From assembly GCF_019083965.1 (NCBI RefSeq), contig NZ_JAHRCY010000023.1, positions 53,930-117,929 of the forward strand: 64,000 nt of DNA. The letters are read 5' to 3'. This document shows, piece after piece, positions 24,995 through 33,501 of the stretch (position 1 is the first letter of the stretch; every line of letters starts with the position of its first letter). Made by a program: the position numbers and the translations under genes. The DNA comes from Catellatospora tritici (lineage in GTDB: Bacteria; Actinomycetota; Actinomycetes; Mycobacteriales; Micromonosporaceae). The notes beneath the pieces are model-generated. The model had not been told where the DNA came from and ran no database searches. It saw only the letters and a program-made list of their open reading frames with translations.

Positions 24995-25972
24995 TCAGAT
25001 GGCCGACGCGGCGGCGGGTCGGACCGTGACGGCGGCGCGGGTGCGCTGGGTGAGCACCACGCAGACCAGCACGGCCAGGGCAGCCACGATAGCGGCCGGG
25101 CCGACCGGTTCGCCCAGCAGCAGCGCCGACCACAGCAGCGTCAGCACCGGCTGGGCCAGTTGGACCTGGCCGACCTGGGCGACGCCGCCCCGGGCCAGCC
25201 CCGTGTACCAGGCGAAGAAGCCCAGGAACATGGAGATCACGGTGACGTAGCCGAACCCCGCCCAGGCCGTGGCCGAGGCGTGCGGCGGGTGGACGACCGC
25301 CGCGAGCGCGGTCACCGGCACGGTGACGGGCAGGGCCACGATCAGAGCCCAGCAGATGGTACGGGCGCCGCCGAGCTCGCGGGCCAGCGCGCCGCCCTCG
25401 GCGTACCCGAGACCGCACAGCACCACCGCGACCAGCAGGTACAGGTCGGCAAGCTCGAGCGAACCGCGCACCGTCCCGCCGGCGGCGAGGAACCCGACCA
25501 CCGCGACCAGCCCGGCCGACGCGGCCAGCCAGAACGCCCGGGGCGGCCGCTCGCCCGCGCGCAGCACCGCGAACACGGCGGTGATCGCGGGCAGCAGCGC
25601 GACGACGACCGCACCGTGCGCGGCGGTCTGCGCGGTCAGCGCCAGCGAGGTGAACAGCGGGAACCCGACCACGACCCCGAGGGCGACCACGGCCAGCCGC
25701 CGCCACTGGGCTCGGCTGGGCCGGGGCGCGCCGGTCGCCCGCAGGTATCCCCAGGCCAGCAGTCCGGCGCCGACCGCCCGGCCGAACGCGACGAACCACG
25801 AATCGAGCTCCTGCACGGCGGTGCGGGTGGCGGGCAGCGACATGCTGAACGCCAGCACGCCGAGCGCGCCCAGCGCCAGCCCGGCGGTGCGGTCCGTAGT
25901 GCCTTCCGCCGTGCCTTTCGACGTGCCCGCTGTTACCGGGGCCGCGACAGTAGCGCTACTCTTGTCTCCCAT
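24995..25972 (-). CDS. EamA/DMT family transporter
   Basis: 325 residues with about ten hydrophobic helices in two EamA halves (LALGALGVLAFSMSLPATRTAV; WAGFGYVTVISMFLGFFAWYTGLARGG; AQPVLTLLWSALLLGEPVG). This is a drug/metabolite exporter, often for amino acids or related compounds. The start ATG at 25972 overlaps the start of the divergent MocR regulator on the other strand within CCATGG. The longer open frame is not plausible because it runs into that gene. The MocR protein is the likely regulator. PaiB is co-transcribed. Confidence 0.85.
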   Translation of the reverse strand: MGDKSSATVAAPVTAGTSKGTAEGTTDRTAGLALGALGVLAFSMSLPATRTAVQELDSWFVAFGRAVGAGLLAWGYLRATGAPRPSRAQWRRLAVVALGVVVGFPLFTSLALTAQTAAHGAVVVALLPAITAVFAVLRAGERPPRAFWLAASAGLVAVVGFLAAGGTVRGSLELADLYLLVAVVLCGLGYAEGGALARELGGARTICWALIVALPVTVPVTALAAVVHPPHASATAWAGFGYVTVISMFLGFFAWYTGLARGGVAQVGQVQLAQPVLTLLWSALLLGEPVGPAAIVAALAVLVCVVLTQRTRAAVTVRPAAASAI

Positions 25973-25982
25973 GGGTAACAGT
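25929..25982. promoter_or_regulatory. Overlapping divergent promoters and candidate MocR operator
   Basis: CTGTTACC (25930-25937) and GGTAACAG (25974-25981) form an inverted repeat around the divergent start sites. A TACTCT hexamer lies 8-9 bp before the plus-strand ATG, and TTACTGTTACCC precedes the minus-strand ATG. No ribosome-binding site fits either start, so both messages are probably leaderless. Confidence 0.5.
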
Positions 25983-27359
25983 AACGCAGTCGCTCGCGTT
26001 ATCCAAGATCTGCGCGAGCACGCCACGGCGGCCACCCCCGGGGCGCAGCTGCCCTCGGTGCGCGAGCTCACCGCCCGGCACCAGGCCTCGCCGGTCACCG
26101 TCGCCCAGGCGATCCGGCAGCTCGTGGCCGAGGGGGTGGTGGAGGCGCGGCCCGGCAAGGGCACCTACGCCGCGGCCCGGCCCGGCCACGCGCAGGCCGC
26201 CGACCTGTCCTGGCAGACCGTGGCGCTGGGCCCCGCGCCGGCCGGGGAGCAGGAGATGCAGGCGTTACTGGCGATACTGCAGCCGGGCGCGATCGCGCTG
26301 TCGGGCGGATACCTGGAACCGGCGCTGCAGCCGGTCGCGGCGCTGGGCGCGGCCCTGGCCCGCGCCGCCCGGCAACCCGCCGCCTGGGCGCGGGGGCCGG
26401 TCGAGGGGCGCGAGGACCTGCGGGCCTGGTTCGCCCGCGAGGCCGGGGCGGGGCTGCGCGCCGAGGACATGGTGATCTGCCCCGGCGGCCAGGCCGCGCT
26501 GTCGAGTGCGTTGCGGGTGCTGAGCAGCCCGGGGGACGTGCTGCTGGTGGAGTCGCCGACATACCTGGGGGCGCTGGCGGCGGCGCGGGCGGCGGGACTG
26601 CGGGTGGTGCCGGTGCCCGCCGACGCCGACGGGGTACGCCCCGACCAGCTCGCCACCGCGTTCGCCCGGACCGGCGCCCGCCTGTTCTACTGCCAGCCGC
26701 TGTACGCCAACCCGCACGGCGCCACGCTGCGCCCCGACCGGCGCCGCGCCGTCATGGACGCCGTACGGGCCGCCGGGGCGTTCCTGATCGAGGACGACTA
26801 CGCCCGCGACCTGGCCATCGAGAGCGATCCGCCGCCCCCGCTGGCCGCCGACGACCTCGACGGGCACGTCGTCTACCTGCGCTCACTCACCAAGGCGGCC
26901 GCGCCGGGCCTGCGGGTGGCCGCGATCGGCGCCCGTGGCCCGGCCGGGGCGCGACTGCGCGCGGGCCGCCTGCTCGACGACTTCTACGTCTCCGGGCCGC
27001 TGCAGCAGGCCGCGGTCGAGTTCGTCACCGCCCCCGCCTGGGGCCGCCACCTGCGCACCCTGCGCTCGGCCCTGCGCGCCCGGCGTGACGCCCTGCTCGA
27101 CGCGATCCGCCGCCACCTGCCGACCGTCACCCCTGTCGGCGTCCCCCGCGGCGGCCTGCACCTCTGGGTACGCCTGCCCGACGGCACCGACGACGTCACC
27201 CTGGCCGCCAAAGCCGCCGCCGAACAGGTCATCGTCTTCCCCGGCCGCCCCTGGTACGCCGCCGAACCCCCCGCCCCCCACCTGCGCCTCACCTACGCCG
27301 CCGCCCCACCCGACGACCTCGAGGAAGGCACCCGCCGCCTCGCCCACGCCCTCCGATAA
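25971..27359 (+). CDS. MocR-type regulator: GntR winged helix fused to PLP aminotransferase domain
   Basis: 462 residues. The N-terminal winged helix (about 1-68) has PGAQLPSVRELTARHQASPVTVAQAIRQLVAEG and GKGTYAA. A fold-type I aminotransferase domain follows, with GGYLEPAL, PGGQAALSSALRVLS, LVESPTYLGAL, IEDDYARDL and the PLP lysine in YLRSLTKAAAPGLR (about residue 307). MocR proteins sense PLP-linked amines or amino acids. Divergent from EamA-PaiB with overlapping start codons, so it almost certainly controls them and itself. A repeat box begins 3 bp after the stop. Confidence 0.9.
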   Translation: MGNSNAVARVIQDLREHATAATPGAQLPSVRELTARHQASPVTVAQAIRQLVAEGVVEARPGKGTYAAARPGHAQAADLSWQTVALGPAPAGEQEMQALLAILQPGAIALSGGYLEPALQPVAALGAALARAARQPAAWARGPVEGREDLRAWFAREAGAGLRAEDMVICPGGQAALSSALRVLSSPGDVLLVESPTYLGALAAARAAGLRVVPVPADADGVRPDQLATAFARTGARLFYCQPLYANPHGATLRPDRRRAVMDAVRAAGAFLIEDDYARDLAIESDPPPPLAADDLDGHVVYLRSLTKAAAPGLRVAAIGARGPAGARLRAGRLLDDFYVSGPLQQAAVEFVTAPAWGRHLRTLRSALRARRDALLDAIRRHLPTVTPVGVPRGGLHLWVRLPDGTDDVTLAAKAAAEQVIVFPGRPWYAAEPPAPHLRLTYAAAPPDDLEEGTRRLAHALR

Positions 27360-27362
27360 CCC

Positions 27363-27423
27363 GTCGATCATGAACTTATGGGTGTTCGACGGCGTGTCCC
27401 CACCCCACGCCCGTGATCAACTC
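27363..27423 (+). repeat. Dispersed 'ATGAACTTATGG' box, copy B
   Basis: GTCGATCATGAACTTATGG with the downstream TCGACGGCGTGTC and a terminal GTGATCA. It begins 3 bp after the MocR stop and is followed 35 bp later by palindrome copy 4. Confidence 0.75.
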
Positions 27424-27458
27424 GGCCCGCCCGCGCGGGGCGCGCGGGAGGTGATCGT

Positions 27459-27518
27459 GCAGTTTCGGGGAAACTGCACGAAAGCAGCCCAAGATTCCTG
27501 CACTTTCCCCAAAACTGC
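27459..27518. repeat. 60-bp nested palindrome, copy 4
   Basis: The left arm GCAGTTTCGGGGAAACTGC is intact. The right arm has one change (CCCCAAAACTGC). It lies between convergent MocR and YbaK genes. The spacer ACGAAAGCAGC is nearly identical to copy 5. Confidence 0.9.
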
Positions 27519-27542
27519 ACCCGCGGCGCGGCGCGGCGACGC

Positions 27543-27572
27543 GGTGGGGTGGGGTGGGGTGGGGTGGGGGAA
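27543..27572 (+). repeat. GGGGT tandem run (G-quadruplex-capable)
   Basis: Five to six consecutive GGGGT units followed by further G4-G5 runs reach into the 3' end of the YbaK gene. This is the tandem-repeat partner of palindrome copy 4. Confidence 0.7.
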
Positions 27573-27577
27573 CGGGG

Positions 27578-28048
27578 TCAGGGGGTGGGTTCGGGGTCGG
27601 TGAGGTCGGCGAAGGTGCCGGAGAGGTTCGTGACGGCGATGTCGGCGTCGACGGCGACCGCCACGCCGTGCTCGCCCGCGCCGAGCGTGATCTCCCGGCC
27701 GCGCAGCCGCTCATCAGCCAGCACCGGCCACGGGCGGGCCGAGCCGTACGGCGTGATGGTGCCCCGCTCGTACCCGGTGGCGGTCTTCGCCTCGGCCGCG
27801 TCGGGCATGGACAGCCGGTTGACGCCCAGCAGCGCACGCAGCTTCGGCCACGAGATCACCCGGTCGCCGGGCACCAGCACGAACAGGTAGTCGTCCGCAC
27901 CGCGTCGCACCACGATCGTCTTGACCACGTCGGGGACGGCCACTCCGCGCGCCGCCGCCGCTTCGGCGAGGCTGCGCACCGGGCCGTGCCGGATCACCCG
28001 GTGGTCGACCCCGGATGCGACGAGGGCCTGCAGCGCGGAACCGGTCAT
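27578..28048 (-). CDS. YbaK/ProX-like aminoacyl-tRNA deacylase
   Basis: 156 residues of the YbaK/aa-tRNA deacylase fold. HGPVRSLAEAAAARGVAVPDVVKTIVV places the conserved Lys of VVKT near residue 43; FVLVPGDRVISWPKLRALLG and GYERGTITPYG follow the family. These trans-editing enzymes clear mischarged tRNAs such as Cys- or Ala-tRNA(Pro). A G-rich repeat overlaps the 3' end, so the last residues (DLTDPEPTP) are encoded by repetitive DNA. The AraC-type gene ends 23 bp upstream on the same strand. Confidence 0.8.
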   Translation of the reverse strand: MTGSALQALVASGVDHRVIRHGPVRSLAEAAAARGVAVPDVVKTIVVRRGADDYLFVLVPGDRVISWPKLRALLGVNRLSMPDAAEAKTATGYERGTITPYGSARPWPVLADERLRGREITLGAGEHGVAVAVDADIAVTNLSGTFADLTDPEPTP

Positions 28049-28071
28049 GCGAGCACCCTATCGCCCGTGAC

Positions 28072-28989
28072 TCAACCGGCCGCCGGCCCGCGTGAGCGCA
28101 GGCGACGCAGCATGCGGGCGTCCTCGAAGCCGACCGTACGGGCGGCCGACTCGACCGTGGCCCCGTGTCCGATCAGGTGCTCGGCCCGTTCCACCCGGAG
28201 CAGGTGCTGGTAGCGCAGCGGGGTCAGCCCGGTCGCGGCGGCGAACAGGCGCGTCAGCGTACGGCTGCTGACTCCGCAGGAGGCGGCCAGTTCCGGCAGC
28301 GGCAGCCGTTCGGTGAACCGGGTGTCGATCAGGTCCTGCGCCCGGTGGACAGCGTCGCTGAGGTGGCCCCGGTGTCGCAGCATCGCGCTGGCCTGCGGTT
28401 CGTCGCCGTTGCGCCGGGCGAAGACGACCATCTCCCGCGCCACCCGGGCCGCGGCGGCCGGGCCGTGCCGGGTCGCCACCAGGTGCAGCGCCAGGTCGAT
28501 GCCGCTGGCGATCCCGGCCGAGGTGACCACGCGATCGTCCACCGTGTACAGCACGTCGTGCACGACCCACGCCAACGGGTACCGCACGGCCAGTTCCTCC
28601 TGCAGGTCGTGGTGCGTGGTGCAGCGGCGCCCGTCGAGCAGCCCGGCCCGGCCCAGCGCGTCGGCGCCCGCGCAGACGCTGGCCACGGTGCCGCCCCGGG
28701 CGTGGTGTGCGCCCAGCCGAGCCAGGGTGGCCCCGGTCAGGGGCCCGGTGGTGCGCAGTTCCGGCGAGCGCCACCCGGGCACCACGATCAGGTCGTCGGG
28801 GCCGAGGTCGGGCCAGTCCAGGCCCGCGCGTAGCGGTACGCCCTGGTGGGTGGGGACGTCCTCCTGCTCGGCCACGTACGCCAGGCGGTAGCCGTAGCCG
28901 AGATCGGCGGCGGTCGAGAAGACCTGGGCCGGACCGGCCAGGTCGAGCAGGTGCAGCCGTGGTACGAGCAGGAAGACGACCTCGGTCAT
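28072..28989 (-). CDS. GlxA-type regulator: DJ-1/PfpI domain plus AraC helix-turn-helix
   Basis: 305 residues. The N-terminal DJ-1/PfpI-like domain (about 1-180; VVFLLVPRLHLLDLAGPAQVF, GGTVASVCAGADALGRAGLLDGRRCTTH) and the C-terminal AraC pair of helix-turn-helices (about 205-300; LPLPELAASCGVSSRTLTRLFAAATGLTPLRYQHLLRVERA, VGFEDARMLRRL) match GlxA-type activators. The start ATG overlaps the stop of the upstream hydrolase gene (ATGA), so both are coupled. It probably controls this operon in response to a small molecule bound in the DJ-1 domain. Confidence 0.85.
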   Translation of the reverse strand: MTEVVFLLVPRLHLLDLAGPAQVFSTAADLGYGYRLAYVAEQEDVPTHQGVPLRAGLDWPDLGPDDLIVVPGWRSPELRTTGPLTGATLARLGAHHARGGTVASVCAGADALGRAGLLDGRRCTTHHDLQEELAVRYPLAWVVHDVLYTVDDRVVTSAGIASGIDLALHLVATRHGPAAAARVAREMVVFARRNGDEPQASAMLRHRGHLSDAVHRAQDLIDTRFTERLPLPELAASCGVSSRTLTRLFAAATGLTPLRYQHLLRVERAEHLIGHGATVESAARTVGFEDARMLRRLRSRGPAAG

Positions 28990-29585
28990 ACGCGGGCGGG
29001 TTCCCGTTCGGTCAGCTCGGCGGTGGTCGCGATGGTGGCGAAGCGGCCGGACAGGGCGTACTCGGTGCGGGCGGCGATCTCGGCGGCGGGCAGCGTGCGC
29101 GGATCGGCCAGAATCTGCTCGTTGTCGGCGTCGGCGGGCAGGTCCCGGTGCGGGATGGGGAAGGTGGCGGTGGCGTCGGTGACGAAGGTGATCTCGTAGC
29201 CGAGGTCGGAGCCGACCCGGGTGGTGGTCTCCACGCACTGCTCGGTGCGCAGCCCGCACAGCACCAGGTGCCGCACCCCCGCCGTGGTGAGCAGGTGCGC
29301 GAGGTTGGTGGTGGTGAACGCGTTGTGCACGGTCTTGGTCAGTACGGGTTCGCCGGGCAGCGGGTCCAGGCCGTCCATGACTCGGACGTGACCGGAGGCG
29401 GGGTCGAACACGCCGCCGGTGCCCGGTTCGCTGTGCAGGACCCATACCACCAGGTCGCCGTTGGCGCGGGCGGCCCGCACCAGCCGGTCGACCCGGTCCA
29501 CCACGGCCGGGTTGTCGACGAGCCGCCACAGCGGCCGCTGCCGGAAGGACTCCTGTACGTCCACGACGATGAGTGCTCTGGTCAT
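28986..29585 (-). CDS. Isochorismatase-like cysteine hydrolase
   Basis: 199 residues. The catalytic triad is Asp in ALIVVDVQESF (about residue 8), Lys in VLTKTVHNAF (about 84) and Cys in CGLRTEQCVETTTR (about 119), with the cis-peptide region. The family includes nicotinamidases, N-carbamoylsarcosine amidases and isochorismatases. Here the loop features do not decide the substrate. The ATG at 29585 is preferred (MTRALIVVDV). Coupled to the downstream GlxA-type regulator. Confidence 0.85.
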   Translation of the reverse strand: MTRALIVVDVQESFRQRPLWRLVDNPAVVDRVDRLVRAARANGDLVVWVLHSEPGTGGVFDPASGHVRVMDGLDPLPGEPVLTKTVHNAFTTTNLAHLLTTAGVRHLVLCGLRTEQCVETTTRVGSDLGYEITFVTDATATFPIPHRDLPADADNEQILADPRTLPAAEIAARTEYALSGRFATIATTAELTEREPARV

Positions 29586-29672
29586 GCCGTCGATCCTTCC
29601 CGGGCCCATGCCCTGGTGACAGGCACCATCATGCCCCGCACCGGACCGATCCGGTCACGCTAGCCTGGCCGG

Positions 29673-30476
29673 GTGCCCACCGTGCGCCCCGCCACCGCCG
29701 CCGACCTGCCCGGCGTACGCGCCGTCGCGGACCGCTTCGGCAACCTCGCGCACTGGCCGCGCCGCCCCGACTATCTCGACCGCGAGCAGGACAACGGGCG
29801 CCTCTGGGTGGGGGTCCGCGACGGCGCCGTGGTCGGATTCGGGGGTACGACGTCCAGGGGCGCGTTGACCCACCTGGCCGACCTGTTCGTGCTGCCCGAA
29901 CACCAGTCCAGCGGCGTCGGCCAGGCGCTGCTCGCACGGCTGCTGCCCGCCGGCGCGCCCAGGGTCACGTTCGCCTCGTCGGATCCGCGCGCGATCGCGC
30001 TGTACACCCGGCAGGGCCTGCTCCCGCGCTGCCCGGTGCTGTACCTGAGCGGCCGCCTCGCCCCGCTGCCGCCGTCCCCGCCCGCGCTCCGCGTCACCGC
30101 CGCCGACCTGACCGACCTCGACGCCGTCGCGTCAGGCGGCGCCCGCCCGGCCGACCTGACCTGGTATGGCGAGCTGCCCGAGGTCTCGGCCTGGCGAACC
30201 GGCGACGGCTACGCCCTCGTCCGCACCGTCGGCGACGAACTCCTGCTCGGTCCGGCGGGCGGCGCCACGCCCGAGGACTGCGCCGCCGCCGTGCTCGCCG
30301 CGCTGGCCGCACACCGCGACCTGGCGGCGGCACGGCTCACCGTGTTCGGCCCGAACCCGGTGCTGCCGCTGCTGCTGGGGTACGGGTTCCTCGTCACCGA
30401 CATGGACGTCTTCGCCGCCAGCGAGCCGGACACGCTGCCGCTCGACCGCTACCTGCCGCACCCGGATCTGGGTTAG
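29673..30476 (+). CDS. Double-GNAT acetyltransferase
   Basis: 267 residues from GTG. The N-terminal GNAT domain has HLADLFVLPEHQSSGVGQALLARLL (about residues 69-93) and DPRAIALYTRQGLLPRCPVLYL. The C-terminal half (about 130-267) is a second, more diverged GNAT-like fold without a clear CoA loop. Two-domain GNAT enzymes of this type act on aminoglycosides, mycothiol intermediates or unknown amines. The stop overlaps the convergent YbjQ-like gene's stop (TTAG). Confidence 0.7.
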   Translation: MPTVRPATAADLPGVRAVADRFGNLAHWPRRPDYLDREQDNGRLWVGVRDGAVVGFGGTTSRGALTHLADLFVLPEHQSSGVGQALLARLLPAGAPRVTFASSDPRAIALYTRQGLLPRCPVLYLSGRLAPLPPSPPALRVTAADLTDLDAVASGGARPADLTWYGELPEVSAWRTGDGYALVRTVGDELLLGPAGGATPEDCAAAVLAALAAHRDLAAARLTVFGPNPVLPLLLGYGFLVTDMDVFAASEPDTLPLDRYLPHPDLG

Positions 30477-30706
30477 ACCAGCTTGACGGCGGTTCCGGTC
30501 ATCACGCAGTGGCCGGAGTCGCCGCCCATGACCGTCCTGACGTCGACGATCCCGTCCGCGCCGAAACGTGCCGCCTGGTCGATGAGCTGCTGCACCATCT
30601 TCTGCGTGTTGCCGCCGCCGAGCGCGCCGAGGATGGCGTGCGCGACCACCAGGCCGCGTACCTCGAACGCGCGTCCGCCGAGGTCGGGCAGGGTCGAAAT
30701 GATCAC
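30473..30706 (-). CDS. YbjQ/UPF0145 family heavy-metal-binding-domain protein
   Basis: 77 residues. It has the YbjQ features RGLVVAHAILGALGGGNTQKMVQQLIDQAARFGADGIVDVR and TGTAVKLV, a small pentameric beta-alpha fold of unknown role. GTG start with a strong GGAGGTT site. Slightly shorter than the usual about 105 residues because the N-terminal strand is short. Its stop codon overlaps that of the convergent GNAT gene. Confidence 0.75.
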   Translation of the reverse strand: MIISTLPDLGGRAFEVRGLVVAHAILGALGGGNTQKMVQQLIDQAARFGADGIVDVRTVMGGDSGHCVMTGTAVKLV

Positions 30707-30849
30707 GTTGAACCTCCGGGGGACGGGGACGGGTGCCGGTTCGATTGTGGCTGACGCCCCGGTCCCAGTCGGCGGCCCCGGGAGCGGGCGGGTGGTGCGG
30801 GGCCGAGCGAACGGCGGCGCGACAGTGGCGTGCGTGGAAGGCTGGAGTC

Positions 30850-31095
30850 ATGAACGAGAAGCAGATCCTCGAGCGCATCGATTCCCTCGTCGCCGAGGAG
30901 CACCAGCTGCGGACCCGGCGCGTGGAGGGGTCGATCGACCCGGAGACCGAGGCTGCGCGCCTGCGTGACCTCGAACAGACCCTGGACCAGTGCTGGGACC
31001 TGCTGCGGCGCCGTCGGGCCCGTAGCGACGCGGGCGAGAACCCCGACGACGCCAAACCCGCCGATATCGCCCAGGTCGAAAGCTACCTCCAGTAA
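30850..31095 (+). CDS. DUF2630 family small protein
   Basis: 81 residues, all helical and highly charged: QILERIDSLVAEEHQLRTRR, then LRDLEQTLDQCWDLLRRRRARSDAG and DIAQVESYLQ at the end. The sequence fits DUF2630, an actinobacterial helical-hairpin protein of unknown role. ATG at 30850 with GGAG upstream. Palindrome copy 5 follows 51 bp after the stop. Confidence 0.85.
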   Translation: MNEKQILERIDSLVAEEHQLRTRRVEGSIDPETEAARLRDLEQTLDQCWDLLRRRRARSDAGENPDDAKPADIAQVESYLQ

Positions 31096-31146
31096 CCCAC
31101 GCACCCACTTCGACCCCACCCACCGCCGCGCTCGCGGTTCGTTGCT

Positions 31147-31206
31147 GCAGTTTCGGGGAAACTGCACGAAAGCAGCGCAAGATTCCTGCACTTTCCCCGA
31201 AACTGC
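31147..31206. repeat. 60-bp nested palindrome, copy 5
   Basis: Both arms are intact (GCAGTTTCGGGGAAACTGC; TTTCCCCGAAACTGC). It lies between the convergent DUF2630 and symporter genes. The spacer is nearly identical to copy 4, so these two are the most recent relatives. Confidence 0.9.
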
Positions 31207-31218
31207 AGCATCCGGGGC

Positions 31219-31280
31219 GGGTCGGCCGGTCGGCCGGTCGGCCGGTCGGTGGGTCGGTGGGTCGGTGGGTCGGTGGGTGG
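31219..31280. repeat. 8-bp tandem repeat (GGTCGGCC / GGTCGGTG)
   Basis: Three units of GGTCGGCC pass into about five of GGTCGGTG, ending just before the symporter terminator. Confidence 0.75.
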
Positions 31281-31288
31281 AGTGGGAA

Positions 31289-31328
31289 CACGAAACGGCG
31301 ATCTCCGGGTGGAGATCGCCGTTTCGTG
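31289..31328 (-). terminator. 18-bp perfect-stem terminator of the symporter gene
   Basis: CACGAAACGGCGATCTCC, loop GGGT, then the exact complement. It starts 45 bp past the symporter stop. Confidence 0.8.
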
Positions 31329-31372
31329 CCGGAAGTCCGCGCCGGGCCGCGCGGACGGGACCGGGGGTGAGG

Positions 31373-33031
31373 TCAGGCCACCGCGACCGGTTCGCCCTCG
31401 TCGGCGAGATCGCCGCGCTGGGCGTCCCCGCGCGGGGTGTCCTCGTCGACGAAGTAGTCGTCGGGCTTGGTGGCGTCGGTGCCGTCGGCGACCTTCGCCG
31501 CCCGCAGCACCAGCGTGAACAGGACCGCGACCAGCAGGTTGACCGCCACCGCGACCAGTCCCGCGTAGATCGTCATGGGGGTGTCGAAGCCCAGTTTGGA
31601 CAGCGGGAACGCCGATCCGGCGAAGTGCGCGCGCCCGGTCGCCGGGTTGGCGATCTGGTACAGCATCCACATGCCGAATCCCATGCCCGCGACCCAGCCC
31701 GCGATCAGGGCGCCGCGGTGCAGCCAGCGGGTGAACAGGCCCAGCGCCACCGACGGCAGCGTCTGCAGGATGATCACACCGCCGATGAGCTGCAGGTCGA
31801 TGGAGAACTGCGGGTCGAGCAGCACGATGCAGCCCAGCGCGCCGACCTTGACCACCAGCGACGTCACCTTGCTGACCTTGGCCTCCTGGGCCGGGGTCGC
31901 GTCGCGGTTGAGGTACTCGCGGTAGATGTTGCGGGTGAACAGGTTCGCCGCCGCGATCGACATGATCGCCGCGGGGACCAGGGCGCCGATGCCGATGGCG
32001 GCGAAGGCGATCCCGGCGAACCAGTCGGGGAACTGCTGGTCGAACAGCACCGGCACGATGGTGTTGGTGTCGACCGTGCCCGCCTTGGCTCCGGCCAGTG
32101 GCTTGACCTTGGCCGCGACCGCGGCGAAGCCGAGCATCGCGAGCAGCCCCAGCAGCAGCGAGTACGCGGGCAGCGCGGACATGTTCCGCTTGATCACGTT
32201 CCGATTGCGTGAGGCGAGCACCCCGGTGACCGAGTGCGGGTAGAGGAACAGTGCCAACGCCGAACCCAGTGCCAGGGTGACGTACTGGAGCTGGTTGTTG
32301 GCGTTGAGCAGCAGGCCGTCGCTCGGGGCGGGGCTGGCGTCGTACTTGGCCTTGGCGGCGCCGAAGATGGCGCCCCAGCCGCCGAGCTTGGCGGGCAGCC
32401 AGAACACCGCGACCAGGATGACGATGTAGATCAGCGCGTCCTTGACGAACGCGATCAGCGCGGGGGCGCGCAGGCCGGACTGGTACGTGTACGCGGCGAG
32501 GATGGCGAAGGCGATGATGATCGGCGCGTGCCGGGCCACGGTGGACTCGCCGGTCACGCCCATCGTCTTGAGCACCGCCTCGATGCCGACCAGCTGCAGC
32601 GCGATGTAGGGCATCGTCGCCACGATGCCGGTGATGGCCACCAGCAGCGCCAGCGTCGGCGAGCCGAACCGGGCCCGGACGAAGTCGGCCGGGGTGACCA
32701 TGCCGTGCCGGTGCGAGACCGACCACAGACGTACCAGGACCAGGAAGAACATCGGGTAGATGATCACCGTGTACGGCACGGCGAAGAAGCCCATGGCGCC
32801 GGCGCCGAACACCAGCGCGGGCACGGCGACGAAGGTGTACGCGGTGTACAGGTCGCCGCCGACCAGGAACCAGGTGATCCAGGAGCCGAAGTTGCGGCCG
32901 CCCAGACCCCATTCGTCCAGGTGTTCCATGGTGTCGGGGCGCCGCCACCGGGCGGCGACGAAGCCCATCGCGCTCACGCCGACGAACAGCACCGCGAACA
33001 GGATGATCTCGGTGAGATGGTCACGCCACAT
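31373..33031 (-). CDS. Sodium:solute symporter (SSS family, MctP-like)
   Basis: 552 residues with about 13 hydrophobic helices. EHLDEWGLGGRNFGSWITWFLVGGDLYTAYTF (about 36-67) and the SSS core AAIMSIAAANLFTRNIYREYL (about 335-355) place it in the SSS family, closest to the MctP/monocarboxylate branch. The charged tail (about 505-552) is cytosolic. It starts one base after the DUF3311 gene's stop. SSS transporters with a DUF3311 partner import short organic acids in many actinobacteria and proteobacteria. The exact substrate is not visible. Confidence 0.85.
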   Translation of the reverse strand: MWRDHLTEIILFAVLFVGVSAMGFVAARWRRPDTMEHLDEWGLGGRNFGSWITWFLVGGDLYTAYTFVAVPALVFGAGAMGFFAVPYTVIIYPMFFLVLVRLWSVSHRHGMVTPADFVRARFGSPTLALLVAITGIVATMPYIALQLVGIEAVLKTMGVTGESTVARHAPIIIAFAILAAYTYQSGLRAPALIAFVKDALIYIVILVAVFWLPAKLGGWGAIFGAAKAKYDASPAPSDGLLLNANNQLQYVTLALGSALALFLYPHSVTGVLASRNRNVIKRNMSALPAYSLLLGLLAMLGFAAVAAKVKPLAGAKAGTVDTNTIVPVLFDQQFPDWFAGIAFAAIGIGALVPAAIMSIAAANLFTRNIYREYLNRDATPAQEAKVSKVTSLVVKVGALGCIVLLDPQFSIDLQLIGGVIILQTLPSVALGLFTRWLHRGALIAGWVAGMGFGMWMLYQIANPATGRAHFAGSAFPLSKLGFDTPMTIYAGLVAVAVNLLVAVLFTLVLRAAKVADGTDATKPDDYFVDEDTPRGDAQRGDLADEGEPVAVA

Positions 33032-33032
33032 G

Positions 33033-33260
33033 TCAGCGCCTCCGCGTCATCCGGTAGACCAGCGTGGTGGTGCAGACGCCGACGAGGATGTACGCCAGCT
33101 GCTGCCAGTAGAAGCGCGGGAAGCCCAGCAGGCTCGGGTCGGACGTGTTGAAGAACGCGGGGATCAACGGCAGCACGATGGGGACGAGCAGCAGCCAGTT
33201 CCACGGGCTGTGATCGCTGCGGGAGCGGTCTGCCAGCCGGTCGGGTGCGGGTTCACCCAT
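33033..33260 (-). CDS. DUF3311 small membrane partner of the symporter
   Basis: 75 residues with two helices (WNWLLLVPIVLPLIPAFFN; FPRFYWQQLAYILVGVCTTTLVY), the DUF3311 pattern. It is always found just before an SSS symporter, as here, and is presumed to be a subunit or assembly factor. ATG at 33260 with GGAGA upstream. Confidence 0.85.
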   Translation of the reverse strand: MGEPAPDRLADRSRSDHSPWNWLLLVPIVLPLIPAFFNTSDPSLLGFPRFYWQQLAYILVGVCTTTLVYRMTRRR

Positions 33261-33501
33261 GGGGGTCTCCTAGCCGGACGGGATCTACGGTGCCGGGAGG
33301 ATACGCAGCCGGCGGGTCCGCTGTTCCCCTAACGGACGCCGACACGCGCCGAACGGTTCCTGCGGTGCGCCGAACGGCTGATGTCTGCCTGAGCAAGCTT
33401 CCGTGCGCGCGACAGCAGCCTGCTATCAGTTGGCTACGGACAGTAACTTTCGGACGTGGGTCTAGTTGAGCGCAGCAGGGGACGCGGGTCTAGGAGGGCA
33501 C

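Noticed and set aside
22538..25978. Open plus-strand frame of over 1100 codons
   Set aside because: It is the antisense shadow of the GNAT, LCP, PaiB and EamA genes; the translation is Arg/Gly/His-rich without domains.
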